DNA of 64,000 bases from Symbiodinium natans (taxonomy: Eukaryota; Sar; Dinophyceae; Suessiales; Symbiodiniaceae), in NCBI GenBank assembly GCA_905221605.1, contig CAJNDS010001291.1:319811-383810 (forward strand). The letters run 5' to 3'. Under the pieces are notes generated by a model that saw only the letters and a program-made list of their open reading frames with translations, did no database searches and was not told where the DNA came from. Within the stretch, counting starts at the first letter, position 1, and each line of letters opens with the position of its first letter. The translations under genes were made by a program, and so were the position numbers. Shown piece by piece: positions 40,101 to 55,100 of the stretch.

Positions 40101-43100
40101 GCCCCTTTGACCGCACAGTTTCCTGTGTCTCAGTTGCACTTACAGCCATCTCAGACACTCCAGCACAGGCATGAGATCCCCTGTGCCAGGACGGATACTC
40201 TGCTTCCCGCCGCCTGCCGAGTGCATGCGCATCTTGCACTAATCTTCAAGAATGCGCTGCGCTCAGTTGCTGCTGGAACTCAGAATATGAGGGCGATCAG
40301 TGCTTTGAGAATTCGAGCTGTCGAGCGTTGTGCTCTGCGTGTTTCAAGTCTGTCAGGTTGCGCATCTTTGATCATCTTTGATCATCTTCGAGTATCATCC
40401 GACCCTTAAGCCTAACCCGCACGCTCAACATGTAGCTACGAAAGCAGACGCCATGGGGTTGCAGTAGCCCCAGTAGTCCACTATTGGACGCGACAGGTCG
40501 AATGAATGAACTGCAGCTTGTGTCTCTGGCCTCTAATGAATGAAGACACTTTTTGATGCAAGAGCGATTCCGGTCCGTCAGATCCTGCAGGTCAGCCCCC
40601 CCCCCCCCCCCGCCCCCCCTAAAAAAAAGGGACAGAGAATCGTACCAGCCAGCCACCCTCAAAACTTAATGGAAGCAGGCCCTCAGGAACTCCAATGCCG
40701 CAGATCTCAAGACGGTGTCGCGTTTTTGCTTAGGCCCTCTCCCTCTTTCTGCCTTAGGCTGTAGCTCCTGTCCTAAGTGCTTTGTCGCTGGCTTGTTCTC
40801 TTTCGATTATTCTGTGTTTCAGCCGGGGGGGTGCAGAAGTACACCGAAGGGCTTTACGATGAGGAACGGAGTCCATGCAGGCCAAGCTTCACTATTCCGA
40901 GTGTTATTCTGTAATAAGATATTCTAATTTAGCTATATAGGGCCTAGAATATGGGGATGAGGTTGAGGGCTTCGGACGAGAGGTGCCACCAGATCAGCTC
41001 AGTGTTCACGATGCCATCAGCTTCCTGTCAGCACAGGCACCATTGCACAGCAATGGCACTTGAATGTTCGGGGAAACCTTTCCATCCCTTAGCCTTGACT
41101 CCTGCAGGCCTTCCTTAACATCAACCACCGCTGGCTGGAAGATCTGGGGCTGGACAGCGCGTCAGGACGTGGGATTCGCACTGTGAGCAGGGGTTGCAAT
41201 GGTCTACGTTCTCAAACATTCTCAGGTTGTTGCAGACATCTGCCAAGCCTTTTCTCAGAGACTGCACTGAGAACGTTGCTGAATCCGTAAGCCACCAAAT
41301 CGGGTTCCGGCTTAAGCCAGCTTCTGGCTTTTCTATGCGTCAGAGATGCAGACGTTTGGCGGAGAGGACAAGCGTCAGCGATGTCAAGCTTGGGAGTGGG
41401 AGAGGCCAGTTGCCCTCATGGTTCAAGTGTTGAAGGTGATCTGACAGCTACCTGCCAGTTTCCGAAATCGAGGGGCGATTTGCCACCACTAGCCCACCGT
41501 GCAGCATGGACAGTAGGAACGGTTCTGGCCATACATTCTGTGCCCATAAGAAGAGAGCCACTGGTCCTGGAAGGTTGAACTCTACGATGCCTTCGAAGCG
41601 TGGCGGAGCCGCCCGGGCCTTTGGCAATCGACAGTTGTGCTTTGCTTGACGTCCCGAAACCTGCTCGGACCTTGGCCTTCGAGACTACAACTTTAAGGCT
41701 TGGGCTTGGGGACCTGAATCAGCGTTTTGCCAGTGCCTTGCGCATAACCAACAGCCTTGTCTTGCGTGCGAGACCGTATTGGGTAGCATGAAGCTGCATT
41801 GAAGGGCCCGTGTTGGCGAAGTCAGGGCTCCCAACTGTGAGGACTGTGAGGAGCTCACATCTACTTCTTGCATCGAACCAAACTGAAGCCATCAATCCTT
41901 CAAACATCGCGAGGCTTAGCTGCCTGGCTGCGGGCTCCATCCCCAGAGAGTTAGAAAGGAATGGAGTTTGGGTTGAGAGCTTATAGTGGTTTAGCGCGAG
42001 GTCTCTTTGTGGTTTTGGCGGTGTTGCTGCTTAAGAGTTGACAAGGTTCCTAAGTTCTGTAGCCAACAATGGCCGAAGAAAAGGACTTCGCACCTCGAGG
42101 TGCAGCATGTAACAGCTGAGCCCGCAGACGCCGGGTCTCGACTCGCAGCAAGAGATGAGACACGCCGTGCGCAGAGCAGCGGGGGCTAGAGAAGCGAGAG
42201 ATGAGTGCCAGATTGGGTTTGGGTTGTGGCCGACTGTCTTCATCCTTGTGACATCAACAGGTTACACGACTTCTTACCTTTTCGACTCAACGCCCCCCCC
42301 CCCCCCCCGAGGAAAGCACGGAAAGGTCTAGCCTGGTGCTCCGGGCCGTGGAGAAGGCGTCAGCTCATCCTGACTCATCCTTTGGCGCAGGGTGAAAATG
42401 CTGAGCCATCGCGAATCTGTCAGAAGTCGGCACTGGCACAGCTCGAGAACCATGCAAGCTTGTGCGTCGCAGGCTGTCACCAACAATGCGCGAAGCAAGG
42501 AGGCCAGGATCATGGGTGATGTCTCGTGAATCATTTGCAGACATGTCAGCTGCTCGTGTTGTCGAGTCTGCAGTGCTGATGGACTTCGTCCCAGTTTCTT
42601 TGCCCATCATCGCGCAAGTAAGAGTTGCTGAAGACGTGGTCGTGGCTGTTGGCCAACTCTACCCCCGTATCTTTCCATGCGTGCTCCACGGAGGGCGAGC
42701 CTTCTTCTGAGCAGTGGGTCGTCCCGGACTTACTTTTCCAGCTCAGTTCAGCCGTCTGAATGGAGTTGCTACAGTTGACGCAAAAGGTAGCCTGCATCCA
42801 CTCCTCCGATACCCTACAGCTTGCTTGCTTTTTGAAAGTCTTATGGGCCACTAAAGGAGTTGCCGCGCCAGCCGGGCGACTTCGTGCCGCAAAAGGACTT
42901 GCACTGGGCTCGGCGGGCTCCGGATTGGCTGAACCGCAACGAGGCGTTGCATGGCGCCCCACATCCTACGTCAAGAAGATATGTTATTAAGCCTTCATTC
43001 TCCGATGCAAGCCGACGCTTCTATACGACCCCGCGTAGGCCACAATGCCCAAAGCTTCAACCAACAAGGCTTCAAGTTTACGTTGACTTCATGTCACTTC

Positions 43101-46100
43101 CTAAACTTAACATCGCGGCAAAATTGTTGATCTTGAAGCCCCAAAGCTGACAGTCCATGAACTCCCAAAGCCCGAAAGGCAAGGGAAGTCATCTTGAGGT
43201 GAGGTGCTATACTCTAGGGCTGGGGCTTTTCTCCCTCCCCCTCATAAAGGCCGAATGGGAGCTGGTCGGATGTGCAGCCGGGAGAGGCCAGAAGATGTAG
43301 GTTTCGTTGTTTAGGGTTAACTTGGGCTCAATCACATGATGAAAGCTGCCCCCTTCTTGCTTCTTGCTGTAAAGTCGATAAAGGTTGAAGCAGTCTTTCG
43401 TGTTTGTTCTTCTGTCCGACGCGGCTGCGATAGCGGCGCTCCAGAGGTTTTGAGTGGCTGTACTCCTAAGCTCTCCTGAGCCTGCGAGCCGAGAAGCCCT
43501 GTACTTATGCTTGTGTTAGGTCCCACGAACCCTCTCGGAAGATAGTTTCTCGGACCCCTAGTACTAGACTTTGGGTTCAATGTGGGCTTATGGAAAATAA
43601 TGGAAAAGCTCTGAAAACCTCCCTCTCTTGGCCAAGACTTTCCACGCGTGGATGCTGCGGGTCGCAGAGGGCCGACGTGGTTCTGGTGGCCGTCAGGCAA
43701 GAGAGCGGTTGTGTCAGAGTCTTTCTCCGGTTTTTGGGACATGTTTGGACCTCATGGTCCGGGACGCGAGCTGTGTCTTGGGTTTTGGGCTTTTGGCTCG
43801 CAAAGGTTTCGCAGGAGCAGGAGCTTAATCGTTTCCAAAGTCTGAAGCCCAAGCCTGCGACAGGTGTCCGTGAATCTGGGCCAGTCGCCGCCTTAGCATG
43901 CTTGGGGTTCCGGGGGGGGCTTCCCCCGACTACTCAGAGCCCTGCCCGAAAAAACAAGGTATGGGTAGGAGCCATGCTTGGGCTCTAAGTAGTCCTGAAG
44001 GCCACTTCCGATCCTTGGTTTGCCTGACACTTTCTCAACTTTGCCCCGGGGTCTGGGCAGGGCCTGGCGTCCTGTTTAAATGGAGCGTCCCCAAGGCCAA
44101 GCCACAACCCCGGATCTAAGGAGCTTCAGGAGTCTCAAGAGTTCATGCAAGATCATGAGGTACGGGGCCACCAGGGACGGCCTCGAGCTCCTGCCGACGT
44201 GGGCCACATGGCTCTAAACGAGGGCCTTGGTTCGGATCTGGCATTCAAAGGGGTTTGCTACGGTTTGCTGCATTGCACAGCATGTGTAGCGTGATGAGTG
44301 TTCGGAAGTTCGATGAAGCCCGCCGCAGTGTTTCGCAGGATCATGCCGTCACGGTCATGACAAGGATGAGGAGGTATGACATGACTTCTCAGGATCAGCT
44401 TGGCTAGGGCCTTACGATGCACAATCCCCCTCCTAGCCAGCCTCAATGCCAAGGCCGTTTGCAGCCCGGACTACCATGAGGCAGCTGAGATGCAACAGCC
44501 TACCTTCCCCAAACTCACGGAAACCTCAGACAGCGAATGTGGGCTTGTACGGTAGCGAGCAAGAACTGGCCTCTTGCATTTTGTAGCAGTCGTCGTTTTG
44601 CTTTCTTCGTTTGAGCCGATGTAATTGCCTTTGTGAGGCTTGGCCATAGTCGCCTCTTTTCAGTAGTCTCTGTTTCGAGCAGAATAGTGTCAGACACAAT
44701 TACAATGTGAGCCATTACCACCTTGACCGCTGCTGACCTGTGGGCCTATGAGGCACTTGGCCGCCGGACACCCAGGGGCCCCAGGCATTTTGCTGCAAGA
44801 GCAAGTTTAAGCCCATCTTCTGCTCGAGATGGATGGACACTTGCTCTTGTGCCCTTCGCCGGGTGAGTCCACACAAGCCTGTTAAACAATGTTCAGGCCA
44901 CGTCTTTGGTTGCGGGACTCCATGGAAACGTGCAGGTGAAGGGTGCATGGGCTAGTTCGTCAACTGTCGCCCTGAAGCAGGGTAAGGTCTGTAGAGTTGT
45001 AATTGGTGAGCAAGCCAACTAATTCACCCTCGCCAAGCCCGTGATCGGTTGAATTTGGCTGCCTCGCGATTGAACTGTAGGCTCGCCGGCTGCTAGGACG
45101 ATCGACTCGGAAGTTTGAGAAGCAGACCGGCCGTTACAGGACTCAGAGTCCGCCAAGAACAGTGTAAGCTCTCAGGCCCTGACGTGCACTGCGTGGAGCG
45201 CGAGGCGGCAGCGAACCGCGCAGCATCCCAAGTGGCAGTCTCATGTTGTGACGGTTCAGGGTTTGGAAGGGTTCAGGACTGTCATACATATTTCATCGAC
45301 ATGTCACACATTCCCGAGCATCACTATACGCTGTCTGGGCTTGTTTGGAGATTCTTGGAGGTCATCCAAACGACTCATGATGCTCTGGCAGGTTTGGAAG
45401 GATCTGGTTGGCCACGAAGGCCATGCCCTCACCAGCCAAACTGTCTGGATCCAGTTTGGCGGGCGCAGAAAAAGATGGCTTTCCTGGACGAAACCAGGCA
45501 CGAAACCAGGATCCCACCCCAAACATATTGTGCAATCAAGCCACATACAATCCAAGCCACATCCAAGGTTAAGCGCTGGCCCTGAAAAACCTGAAACCTG
45601 AAACTGCGTGCATGATATATGGTCTGCAAAGTTTGAGAAGAAGCCATACCAACTCAGTACGAATACCAGCATGCAGAATGTGCATCCATTCCTGCAAAGG
45701 CTTCAGCCTCCAGCGATGGGCGCCAGAGGACCGTGGCCCGGAGGCAGACCGGCATGCGCAGGCGCGGCTCTCCAGGAAATGGTGACATGCCCGCGTTCAC
45801 CCAAATCTTGTACGAACTGGGGCGGGGTAGGAGGAGGTGCCGGCCTGAGGATCCTTCTTAGTTCCAATGCTACTCTTAATTGTGACTCTGAGAAGTCTTT
45901 CGTAGATGAGATTAAGCAAAGGAGTGACTTGTGTGACCCAAGCCAAGGCTGACTGCTAATCTGAGGAAAGGTTAAACGAAAACGAAGGTCGAGTGTCGGG
46001 TGTAGGCATACTCCATGGCAGAAACTGAAACCACGTGACCCTTCAAATCACTTCAAGATGTCCTGGGACTGGAGGCCTGGGCTCCCGTCTGCTTGGCTGC

Positions 46101-49100
46101 TTCTTTGCCCAGCGGCTTGGGCTGCAAGAGCCAAGCTTGAGTGGTTTGGGCGTTGTGCACTGAACATGCTGAACAGCAATGATTGGCAGGAGGTCCTGTG
46201 CGGGTGAAGGTTGGCCTTGCCGTGCACACGCCTTGGCAGCCCACAGCAGGTGCAGTCGAAATGTCAGACCTTAGACCACGGACGTCTTCTTTGTGCAAGA
46301 CCTCAACATCAACCAACCATCTCGAAGCAAATCCGCTCGTCCAAAGGGCCTCGCAAAATCGCAGAAGTCTGCCATCCACAGCAGCAGGGCTTCGCCGTGA
46401 CTTCGCAGCTGTGAGCACGCGAAGTGGACGGATTTGCAGATCAACAATGAAACTTGAATCGCATGCAGATTGCGCAAGTCGTGTGTGGCCACAGATTGAT
46501 GGCCGACACCAGGGCTGCAAAGGCAAGGGGCGCAAGAGGCCGCAGGGCCACGACTCAACCGCTGGTTTGACATGGCGGTTTCAAGACCGGACTTCTCAAT
46601 TTCACGGATGAGAGCCGAGAGAGCCACTGCAGTGAAGTAAGAGGGCCGGGGCACACTTTCGCAATGGTTGAGAAGTGCCAGTCGATTAACGGCTTGAGTA
46701 CGTGCAGAGTGGCGGGTATCTGGTACTGGTAGATAATCATGGTTGGAGAGCCTCTTTCGAGGAAGTTTGGTCCGTCATGTCGAGTACATGCTCTCCACAC
46801 AAAAACGAGGCTGGGTGCAGTCTGTCTTGGCACCAATTCTGGCGGCCGTGTCTGCCTCCCAGTTTGCTGCAGACATGCCCTCATGGTTCCTCATGGTTGA
46901 TGGGATCTCAGGAAAGGGGCTGGGATCCATGGATGTGGGCTTCGCAGAGTTGAACCGAATGTTGGCATAGGTGTTGATTAGCTTGAGCTTGTTTGTTCTG
47001 TGGTCTCCCGTGCCAGGAACAGAGACATGTCAGCAGTATGCTATGCTGGGGGGGGGGAGGGCGGGGGGTGATTGTGTGTGTGTGTGTGTGATTTTTGTGC
47101 GTGTATTCGTTCCCCGGCATTGTGCTCCATAGTGCTCCATTGTGCAAGCATGCATTGACAGTGACGCGAGTCAGCATATGTCAGCCTGTAAGTTGAAACT
47201 CCCTCAACGCTGATGACCGCGAGGCCACAGCTGTCAGAATTGGAGCTGCGCAGCCGCGGATCAGTCATGCCCTTGAGTCGAGATGCTGATGCATGGCTTC
47301 CTAAAAACAACGAAGTGGCACGTGGCCACCCAGCTGCTGCAAAGTGTCAGGTGTCGAGGCCTTACAACAGCTGCATCTTCCGGGAGCATGCTAGGTCCCG
47401 GACGAGATGAACGAGGTGTGGCTCGCAGCTGCTGCAGCTGCGCAAGAAAGGGCAGAGAGGCGGGCATGTTCCAATGGCCGTCAGCCTCTTGAACTCGGTG
47501 AAGTGATTCTTGGGAGGGGCAAACCAGATGGCAAGAGCCTAGCACACCCAAAGATTGCTGCAACTGTGCTTGCATGGGCTGCGGGAATACGAAGGCTTGT
47601 GACAAGCAATGCGACTTGGCATCCAGGCAGATTGATCCTCCCCAATAGCCATGTAAATGACAGAGTCATCTTGATGTGGGGGCGTTGGGAGCACGACGAA
47701 TTAAAGCAACCGCTTGCGCGTTTAGGTCAGCACATCATGGTTAAGCAGCGGCGGTGCTTGAAAGTACGGGAGAATGGCAGGATCTTGAGGTGAAAACGAA
47801 AAGCTGTTGCAGATTACAAGCACCTTCTTTGGACAGCCAAAGAACATCCAGTAAACTGCTGAGGCACGAGCTTCGTCCCCAAGTCTTTATTCCCTGCCCC
47901 CCACAATCCCCCCAAATCTTCGAAAAGCAGTCCACAACACAGGATGCAGCTCTTGGAGCTGCGTGTGCAGAAAGCACCGCCGCTCGTCGAGGTCGGCCAA
48001 GGGTCCCAGTTCTGCTTGCCGTAAAGACTTCGGAAGATGCCTGCATCTCTCTCCCTGTTTTCATCAACTCTTCTGGAACACGGACACGTCGAGCATCGAG
48101 CAGGTTTACAAGGTCTTCGAGCACGGACGCCACTATTACCGCCTATGGCCGAGGAGTTCGCGGCGCATTTGGCTGCAGACCCTAACCCTTAGGCTGCCTC
48201 AGACTCTCGACCAGGTTCCTGCACTTGTTCAAAGTCTTGTTGCCAGATTCCAACGCAGGGTGGTGTAGTTCTAGCTGCCAGCTGCACGTCTTTTCCGCGC
48301 CACCCGAACCACTCCAACCGCACCCGAACGTGGATGGAGCCAAAGCGTCAGCTTCGGAAAGCTTAGAACACCTTCAAGCCACCGAAACCAACTACACAAG
48401 TGTTGTTTTCCTTTCTAGGAGGCCCAGATTCGCAAGTATCCACGGCCCAGGCTCACTGACGTTTACCTCAGATGCGGGGTGGTCCTTCCACGTGCAGCCA
48501 CCTCAAACGCGCCTGCGCTTCCTTCCGATGCTCCAGGATGCGGGTGTGACTTTATGTGTTGGAGAATAGGCCGCCGTGCTCATGGTTTGTGGAAACATTT
48601 GATTTAGTTTCTGGTGCCTTTCCTGGCACTCTGGGATTGCTAAGAAGTTGATTAACGTTCCTGACTAAAGTGCAAAGATAAGTGGCTTTGGAGCTGAAGG
48701 CTGAGTCAAGGGTGAGGCGTCCTCAGACATCTCTTGATAGCTTCCGAAGTTGAGCGATGAGACCATGCGAAGCATTCCAAGACCCTGCGGCTTGAGAAAG
48801 CAGTCGGGGGCGGTGCACTAGGGAAGACAGTTGAAGACGTCGAGCACATCAGCGATCTCACTCAGGCCGGGGTCAGGCCAACTGTTGCTTCAGAATGGAG
48901 ATGGCGGAGCACTCAAGTGTTGGGAGGGTAGCTAAGCCATAGCATGGCCAGGCTTGTGGCAGCGTGCTGGCATCTTCACGTGTGCGAGAGCTACGTTAGA
49001 CTGATAATCCGCCGTGGGTACATGCAGAAGAATGAAACTTTTGGTGTCCTGGTGGTAGATGTTCATCCCTTGTGCAGCTGTGATCATATGCCGCCAAGTC

Positions 49101-52100
49101 CCTCAATGGAAGCTTTACTATAGGATGTTCGCCCCCAGGAGGGTTTGAGACTCGACAGGGGTATTGGCGGGGCAGGCAAGCACTATTCATGGAGCTTATT
49201 GAGGTCTCGGGGCACACGATTCACTTCTTCGCAATACACGTGCTCATCGGTTGTACCCTGAACCCTCCACATTGACTCGAAATTCCTCCCAGGTGTGACC
49301 GGCTGGAGCATAGCAGCTGGTGAGGTCTCAGCTGCTGAGTCGCAAAAGAACCTTCATTCTTCCCTTGTGCAGGTAGCCAGTAGTAGCCAGGCATGCGGCA
49401 GATGCTAGATTTATACGCCATGCAAGCAGCATTATTGGAAGAGACTGATGAACGTTTCAGGCCCTAAAAGCTTTGTCTGCGACTGAGGTGGCTGCACAGG
49501 CCAGACCAAGCGTGGTGATGCTGCCGATGTCTTACAACAGCTTTGCAATTTCAAGAGGGCCGCGGCAGGTAAAGGCTGTCCGAAGTCCGAATTGAAATTC
49601 TCAGAGAATGATATTCAATGGGCCATTCTTGCAAAACAGGTTTGCGTAGGCTCAGAGTCCCATGCAAGTCGCCAGATGAGGCGCGAGCATCCTGGCAAGC
49701 CTCGCCAGACGCATCGCCAGACACACCTGTCATCGCCCAAGCTCGCAGAGGGTTGAAGGGTTTTGGGGGCGGTTGGCTGAGGAGTGTATGACAAACTTTC
49801 ACCAAATTGTGCTACTTGACATTTTAGATGAAGTCACTATGGAACGGGTGACGCAGCTAGCCTTGCAGTCACGAGAACTGTGAAGCTGGTTGTGTGAGCC
49901 TGACTTTCCCGGCAGCTGTGCAGACCTGGTTGTAAAAGGGGATCTTCCTGCCAGTGCTGTCTTTATGGAGACTTTGGGTTTAGATTCGTTGGTTGCCAGG
50001 GCGGCTCAGCGGGAGGACTGGTGTGCTATGGGTCGTTCGCACTTCATGACGCTGTCACACGTCGAGTCCCATAGTCGCCTGGGATCTGGGGTCTGGGGTC
50101 GATGGCAGGATGCTTTGCTACAGCATGTTCCGTGGATGTTCAGCATGGTCCTGTTGTGTGGTGCAGAAGGCTACCAAGCCCACTGGATCGATGAAACCCG
50201 CAGCTTGATAGTGAGATCTCCGTAGCGTTGAGGTCCTTCCTCCTCCATGTCAGGATGTTGTACGAGAACTGGGTCTTCCTGATCAATATCCCTCATGGGG
50301 TTTGGGATGCCATCTGCAGTGAACTTCACGCCATGTCTGCGGAATTCAGCGTTGCAACTCAATGTGTGGTTCTCTTTGACATTTTACCTGACAATCAAGT
50401 TGAGAGTATTCGAACTATTCTTTGAGGGGTGAACACAAGTTTCGCCTCTTCCGTAAATTTGGTGATGCCCGGCGTCAGACCTGGATGCAAAAAAGGGGAT
50501 CTTCCCGGTTTGGTCGTTGAAGAACAAAGAGGCCTAGGGAGGTTGAAGATTGGTTTTGACGAAGATGTTGAATGCTGGCGTGACCGGAGCCCTAATGAGT
50601 CAGTAGACTTGCGTTCAGCTATGGCCTGAATTTTCATACCAAACAAGGACTCAGTGAGTGACCATCAGCCATTGTCTTCACGCGTTCTTTGTGGGGTCGT
50701 CAAACTGCCCACCAAACCCTCGAATAAAAAAGCAGACCAGAGCCCTGTTTTGCACCAAAATGTCACCTTCCCAGGCCACGGCGAGCACTTCACGGCCTGC
50801 TGCCCGATGCGCTGCCGGGGCCCTGGAGAGAGGGGGGTTTGCCGAGTTTGTTGAGTCTGAGTCTGCCCCTTTGTAGCCACAAGCCACAAGCTGCAGGTTC
50901 GCATGCTATTTACCAGGAAATTTCCCAGGCAAGATGTAGACGCACTGGCAGAAGATGGTCGAGGCTTGTCTTGCTGCTATATGAGCATTGAATTGTGCGC
51001 GCTGTCTAACAGCCAGAAGGCTTCGAGAGATGGTCATGCCATGACCATCCATGACCCATGGCCTGCCAAACACCACCAAATAGAGCCGGTGAGGGGCACG
51101 CATCCATTCCTGGCTTGGTCCAATTGGGAGAGCCAGAAACAACATGCCAAGTTGTCGGTGCTCAAGAAGTACCGTGCAGAACTCGGACGTCTTGAAGAAC
51201 TCAGTGAGCGCAGGTTTGTTTTTGGCTTGTGTTTGCTCACCTCAGCCTTTCGTCGGTTTCTTTCACCTTCGCTACCCTATGAACAGCCTTACAGATTCTA
51301 GACATGTCGCATGGCTTGCCTTGGCTGTGGTGCGAACGTAGCGTTGGGACACTGTGCCACAGTCGGGCCCTTGTGTTGCCGAGGCTGGGCAGATACCGTT
51401 TTTGGCGCTGCCGTTCTGCAGCCAAGAAAGCAGGCCGCCAGAGGGAGGTGGATGGATTGTCTCAGGCAAGTCCAAAACAGCTTGAACGGGAAGCTAAACC
51501 CATTTACCCACCGCCCTGAAGCCAGGAGCCTTGGGGGCCTTCGTGGGGGAGGAGCTGCGGGCCACTGGCCCAGCCTTAGGAAGGGAGGAGCTCACACGTA
51601 TGTTTGAAGGGCTTGACAAGGATGTCGATAGATTCTGGTCAGGCCAGTTGCGGCCCTCATGGCCATCTGGGTTGGAATTCGTTTTGGGAATCCGCTGTCG
51701 CGGGGGCACGTTCGGGTTGCCAAAGTCTGCCGTGGAGCTCAGGCACGAGAAGAAGCTTCACGCGGGCCGCCCAGGGGCTTTCTGGCTCGGAGTTTTCGGA
51801 GATTCCCAAGCCCTGCGCCCAAAACCACACCGTAAGCCTGAAGCTTTGTAACCGCTGCGACATGGACCAGTCGTACTGCAAAATGTCAGAATAAAATGCA
51901 TCTGAACCATGCCTCCCCTTTGTTTCAACTGGGCTTCCTTAACCCCAAAACCTCACCCCAAGCCTCCAAACAGAAGCCTCGTTGAAATCCTGAAGACGCA
52001 ACGTTGGAGGTCTCCACATCTTCCTGTTCCAGTCGGGGGAGGGTGTCGCAGCACGTGTTGAGTGTGGAGCCTCAGGACAAACAGAGTTCGAATTCTGCGT

Positions 52101-55100
52101 AGAAGGGTGCAGATAGGTGCAGTTGACTTGGCGTACGTAGTAAAGTGTAAAGGGTCTGATGAGCTCTGCGCTAGTTGGGGTGCGCCTTTTGTCACAGTGC
52201 AAGGTGTTTCACTGTTCACAGAAAACGGGGGCATGAGGGTAATTACTTGGGAAGAATAGCTTGCATTCTTTTTCAATTTTAGACAAACCATCGTCGCAGC
52301 CAGCCCAACTGGGTGTTTTCGTGTCCTTGAGTGCTCCAGGCGCTCAGCCTCGACCGGAGACGAGGACCCCATGGCATGGGATGGAGGTTTCTCGATGAAG
52401 ACCCCACTACTCATCAAATCTTTGACATGATATCCACATTCAAATGTTGGGAGGCTCCTCAAAAGGCCCAGAGGGAAGACGAGGTCTTTGAAAGTATTGA
52501 GGATGCCCGAGGTTCGAGCTTCTGGCGCAATCGTTTCGGAACGTAGGGCCCAAGTTTTGAAGCTGGTAGGCGTGCCACTGGTCTGCCTGCCCAATGTCAG
52601 GGAAAGAGCACATGTGGTAGTTGCAGCAATAGTCCCTCCTTGTTGATGCTCTCGCCCCCGGCAGCCCTAGCCAATTTGGCTCGGACTTGCCTTCAGAGGC
52701 AAGCAGCAAAGAAACTCGCGGGGAGAATCAAGCTGTCCATAGTTCAGGATGGGTGATTGGCAGGGTTTTATTCCGACCAATCCCACTTGCCCCACACCCA
52801 AGGACTGAGCCACCAAGGAGAGCCTTTGAGAAAGTGATCCCCAGACCCCAAAACTCTCAGCATCTGCTGTACATTGCATACATTGCCATGCTCTTCCTAC
52901 GCTGCGTCCTTCACCTTTGATGCTGGCCTTAACAGAGCAATGCATGATTTTGCCCGAAAGCCGGCTGCGGATCATTGCTGGGCCATGACTAAGATGAGGG
53001 GTTCAGAGAGTGTTGCTAAATCATCACCAGTGTGAGCTTGTTGAATGTATATTTGGGACGACCGCCAGAGCACTTTCCTCAGCAAATATATTGCCATTTG
53101 CATGCTGTACTGCAAGCCCTTGTGCAGACAAACCTCCAGTCCAAATCTTCAGACTTGTGCAGAAGCTTTGAGAGCCTCGCCCAGTTTTGCTCCCCACTTT
53201 GTTGGGCACGCTGGTGGCCCCTCAGTGTCTGAGTCGCACCTTAAGACGGCACTTGCTGGTGTGGGGCTGGGTTTTTTTTTCCGCATGTACGGGGTTTTTT
53301 CCCCCCCCCTCAGCTTCCTGGCACCGCCAAGAAAAGCCCGAGCCTCCAGCCCCTGGCAAAATAGACCCACAGTGCGAAGGGCGGAAGAAAGGGGTCCACA
53401 AGCAAATGGCCAGGAGACGCCACAACAAAAAAAGGGGGGGCAAAACAGGCCCGGAGTCCAAGAGGGGCGACGCCGCAACGGGGCTGGACCCAATCCTTAT
53501 AGAGCTTCGTCAGGCAGCAGAGGTTCCAAAAAGACGCTACAACGACAGTTCGGGCTCGGGGCTGTACTGTAGGGTTGCAAAGTCTGGCAATGAGGTTTTT
53601 TCGGGGTGTTCGGTTTGTCTTTGGCCGAGCAAAAGGAGCGACTGCGACGAGGAGGATGCCAACTGTGTGCCGGAGGAGAGGTTGAAGAGTTGAAGCGTGG
53701 CCTCCAGTTTCCTGCAAGGGTCGATTGAGCTCGGAAGCTTGTACTCTGAGGCTCATGGGTAGCTAAGATCGGAATCATGAGCATCTTGTTTTGTCACATG
53801 CCAGAAGCACTTCCGTGGCAGCTGAATTGAAGTTACTCGTAGGATTGGGTCAATCGGGCAGCAACAGTTTCAACCGAAGAGGGGTGCGCCAAACTTTCTC
53901 GAACCTTGCCAATACAGCGCCCCCTGCAGGAGACGCACTTGCGCATGACTCTTCTGCAGCAGAACCTGCAACTGCTGCGGCCGCAGCCACATCCGAAACC
54001 TTCATCGGATCGCAGGCGTTCCGCGCGGACGGTGAAAAACTAGTAGATTAGTAGTCATTAGCATGCTCAAGCTCGGGTTTGGATCAGTTTTGTTTTAAGA
54101 CCGGACTCTGGCATTCCTTTATTGATGCCCCGTCAGGATGTTGCAGAGTGCCCCTGAACCGAGACGCAGCAGGCCAAATCTGCTGTTCATCCTTTTGGAC
54201 CAGTGGCGCGCAGATTGGGCAGGGTGCTGTGGCAACAAAAGGGGGGTTTCCCATGACTTGCGGAGTAGTTGTTCATGGTTTCCAATAGTGGCGAGAGTGA
54301 TGGATGGCTGCAGCGAACAACCATGCCCTCGACTAGGATAGCAACATGTCGAATCCATTCTTGTGGGCCAGCCAATCATCACATACACTTCGGTGGCCTA
54401 GCAAAGCATGCGCTGAAAGCATTCTTGCTACTCTTAGACGTCTTACAGAGTCTTACCTAAGCCGTGCGAATGTTTCGGCTCCCAGGTTCGATGAGGCTGC
54501 GGTTCCGATGCCCACGGTGAAGTCGCTGGCTTCGATGGGCACTCGCCGCATGCCAAGAATTCTCCGAACATGCCCCGGGACCCGGGCACAATTAGTGGCA
54601 GCTCTCTAGCTCGGGCCCCCAAGCAGTCTCATAAACCTGCTATCTCAGAGAGTTTAGGATCCAGCTTCTAGCCTCGCGAGAGGACAAAGGTCACCGGTGT
54701 TTAGCAAATGGTGCGCGAGGCCTGTGCCATGTTTGCCATTCTGAGGCTTCACGCGGGCGTACACGACCTCACCTCTCTGCGTTCCCGCTCGCAGCTCCCT
54801 CACTGCTGCCAGGGAGTACAAGGAATGATGGGGGGTTGATTGGTGAGGATTCATGAGACCCTTGTTCCTATAAGCCTAAGATCCACTCTGGAATTTGGGA
54901 GGCAGAGTACTCTCGTAGTGCAAGCCTCGCGAAGTCCTGCAGACAAGTTTCGTTTGGCAACAGCAACAGGGCAGAATGCAACACATGCAGGCAAGAGACG
55001 CAAACCTCACTTTCTGCGAAGGACATGTGGGTGCAACACAACGAGGCAGTCTATGTGTCACCTCAGACGCTTGTGCTTCTTCCAGCCGTTTGCTCTTTCA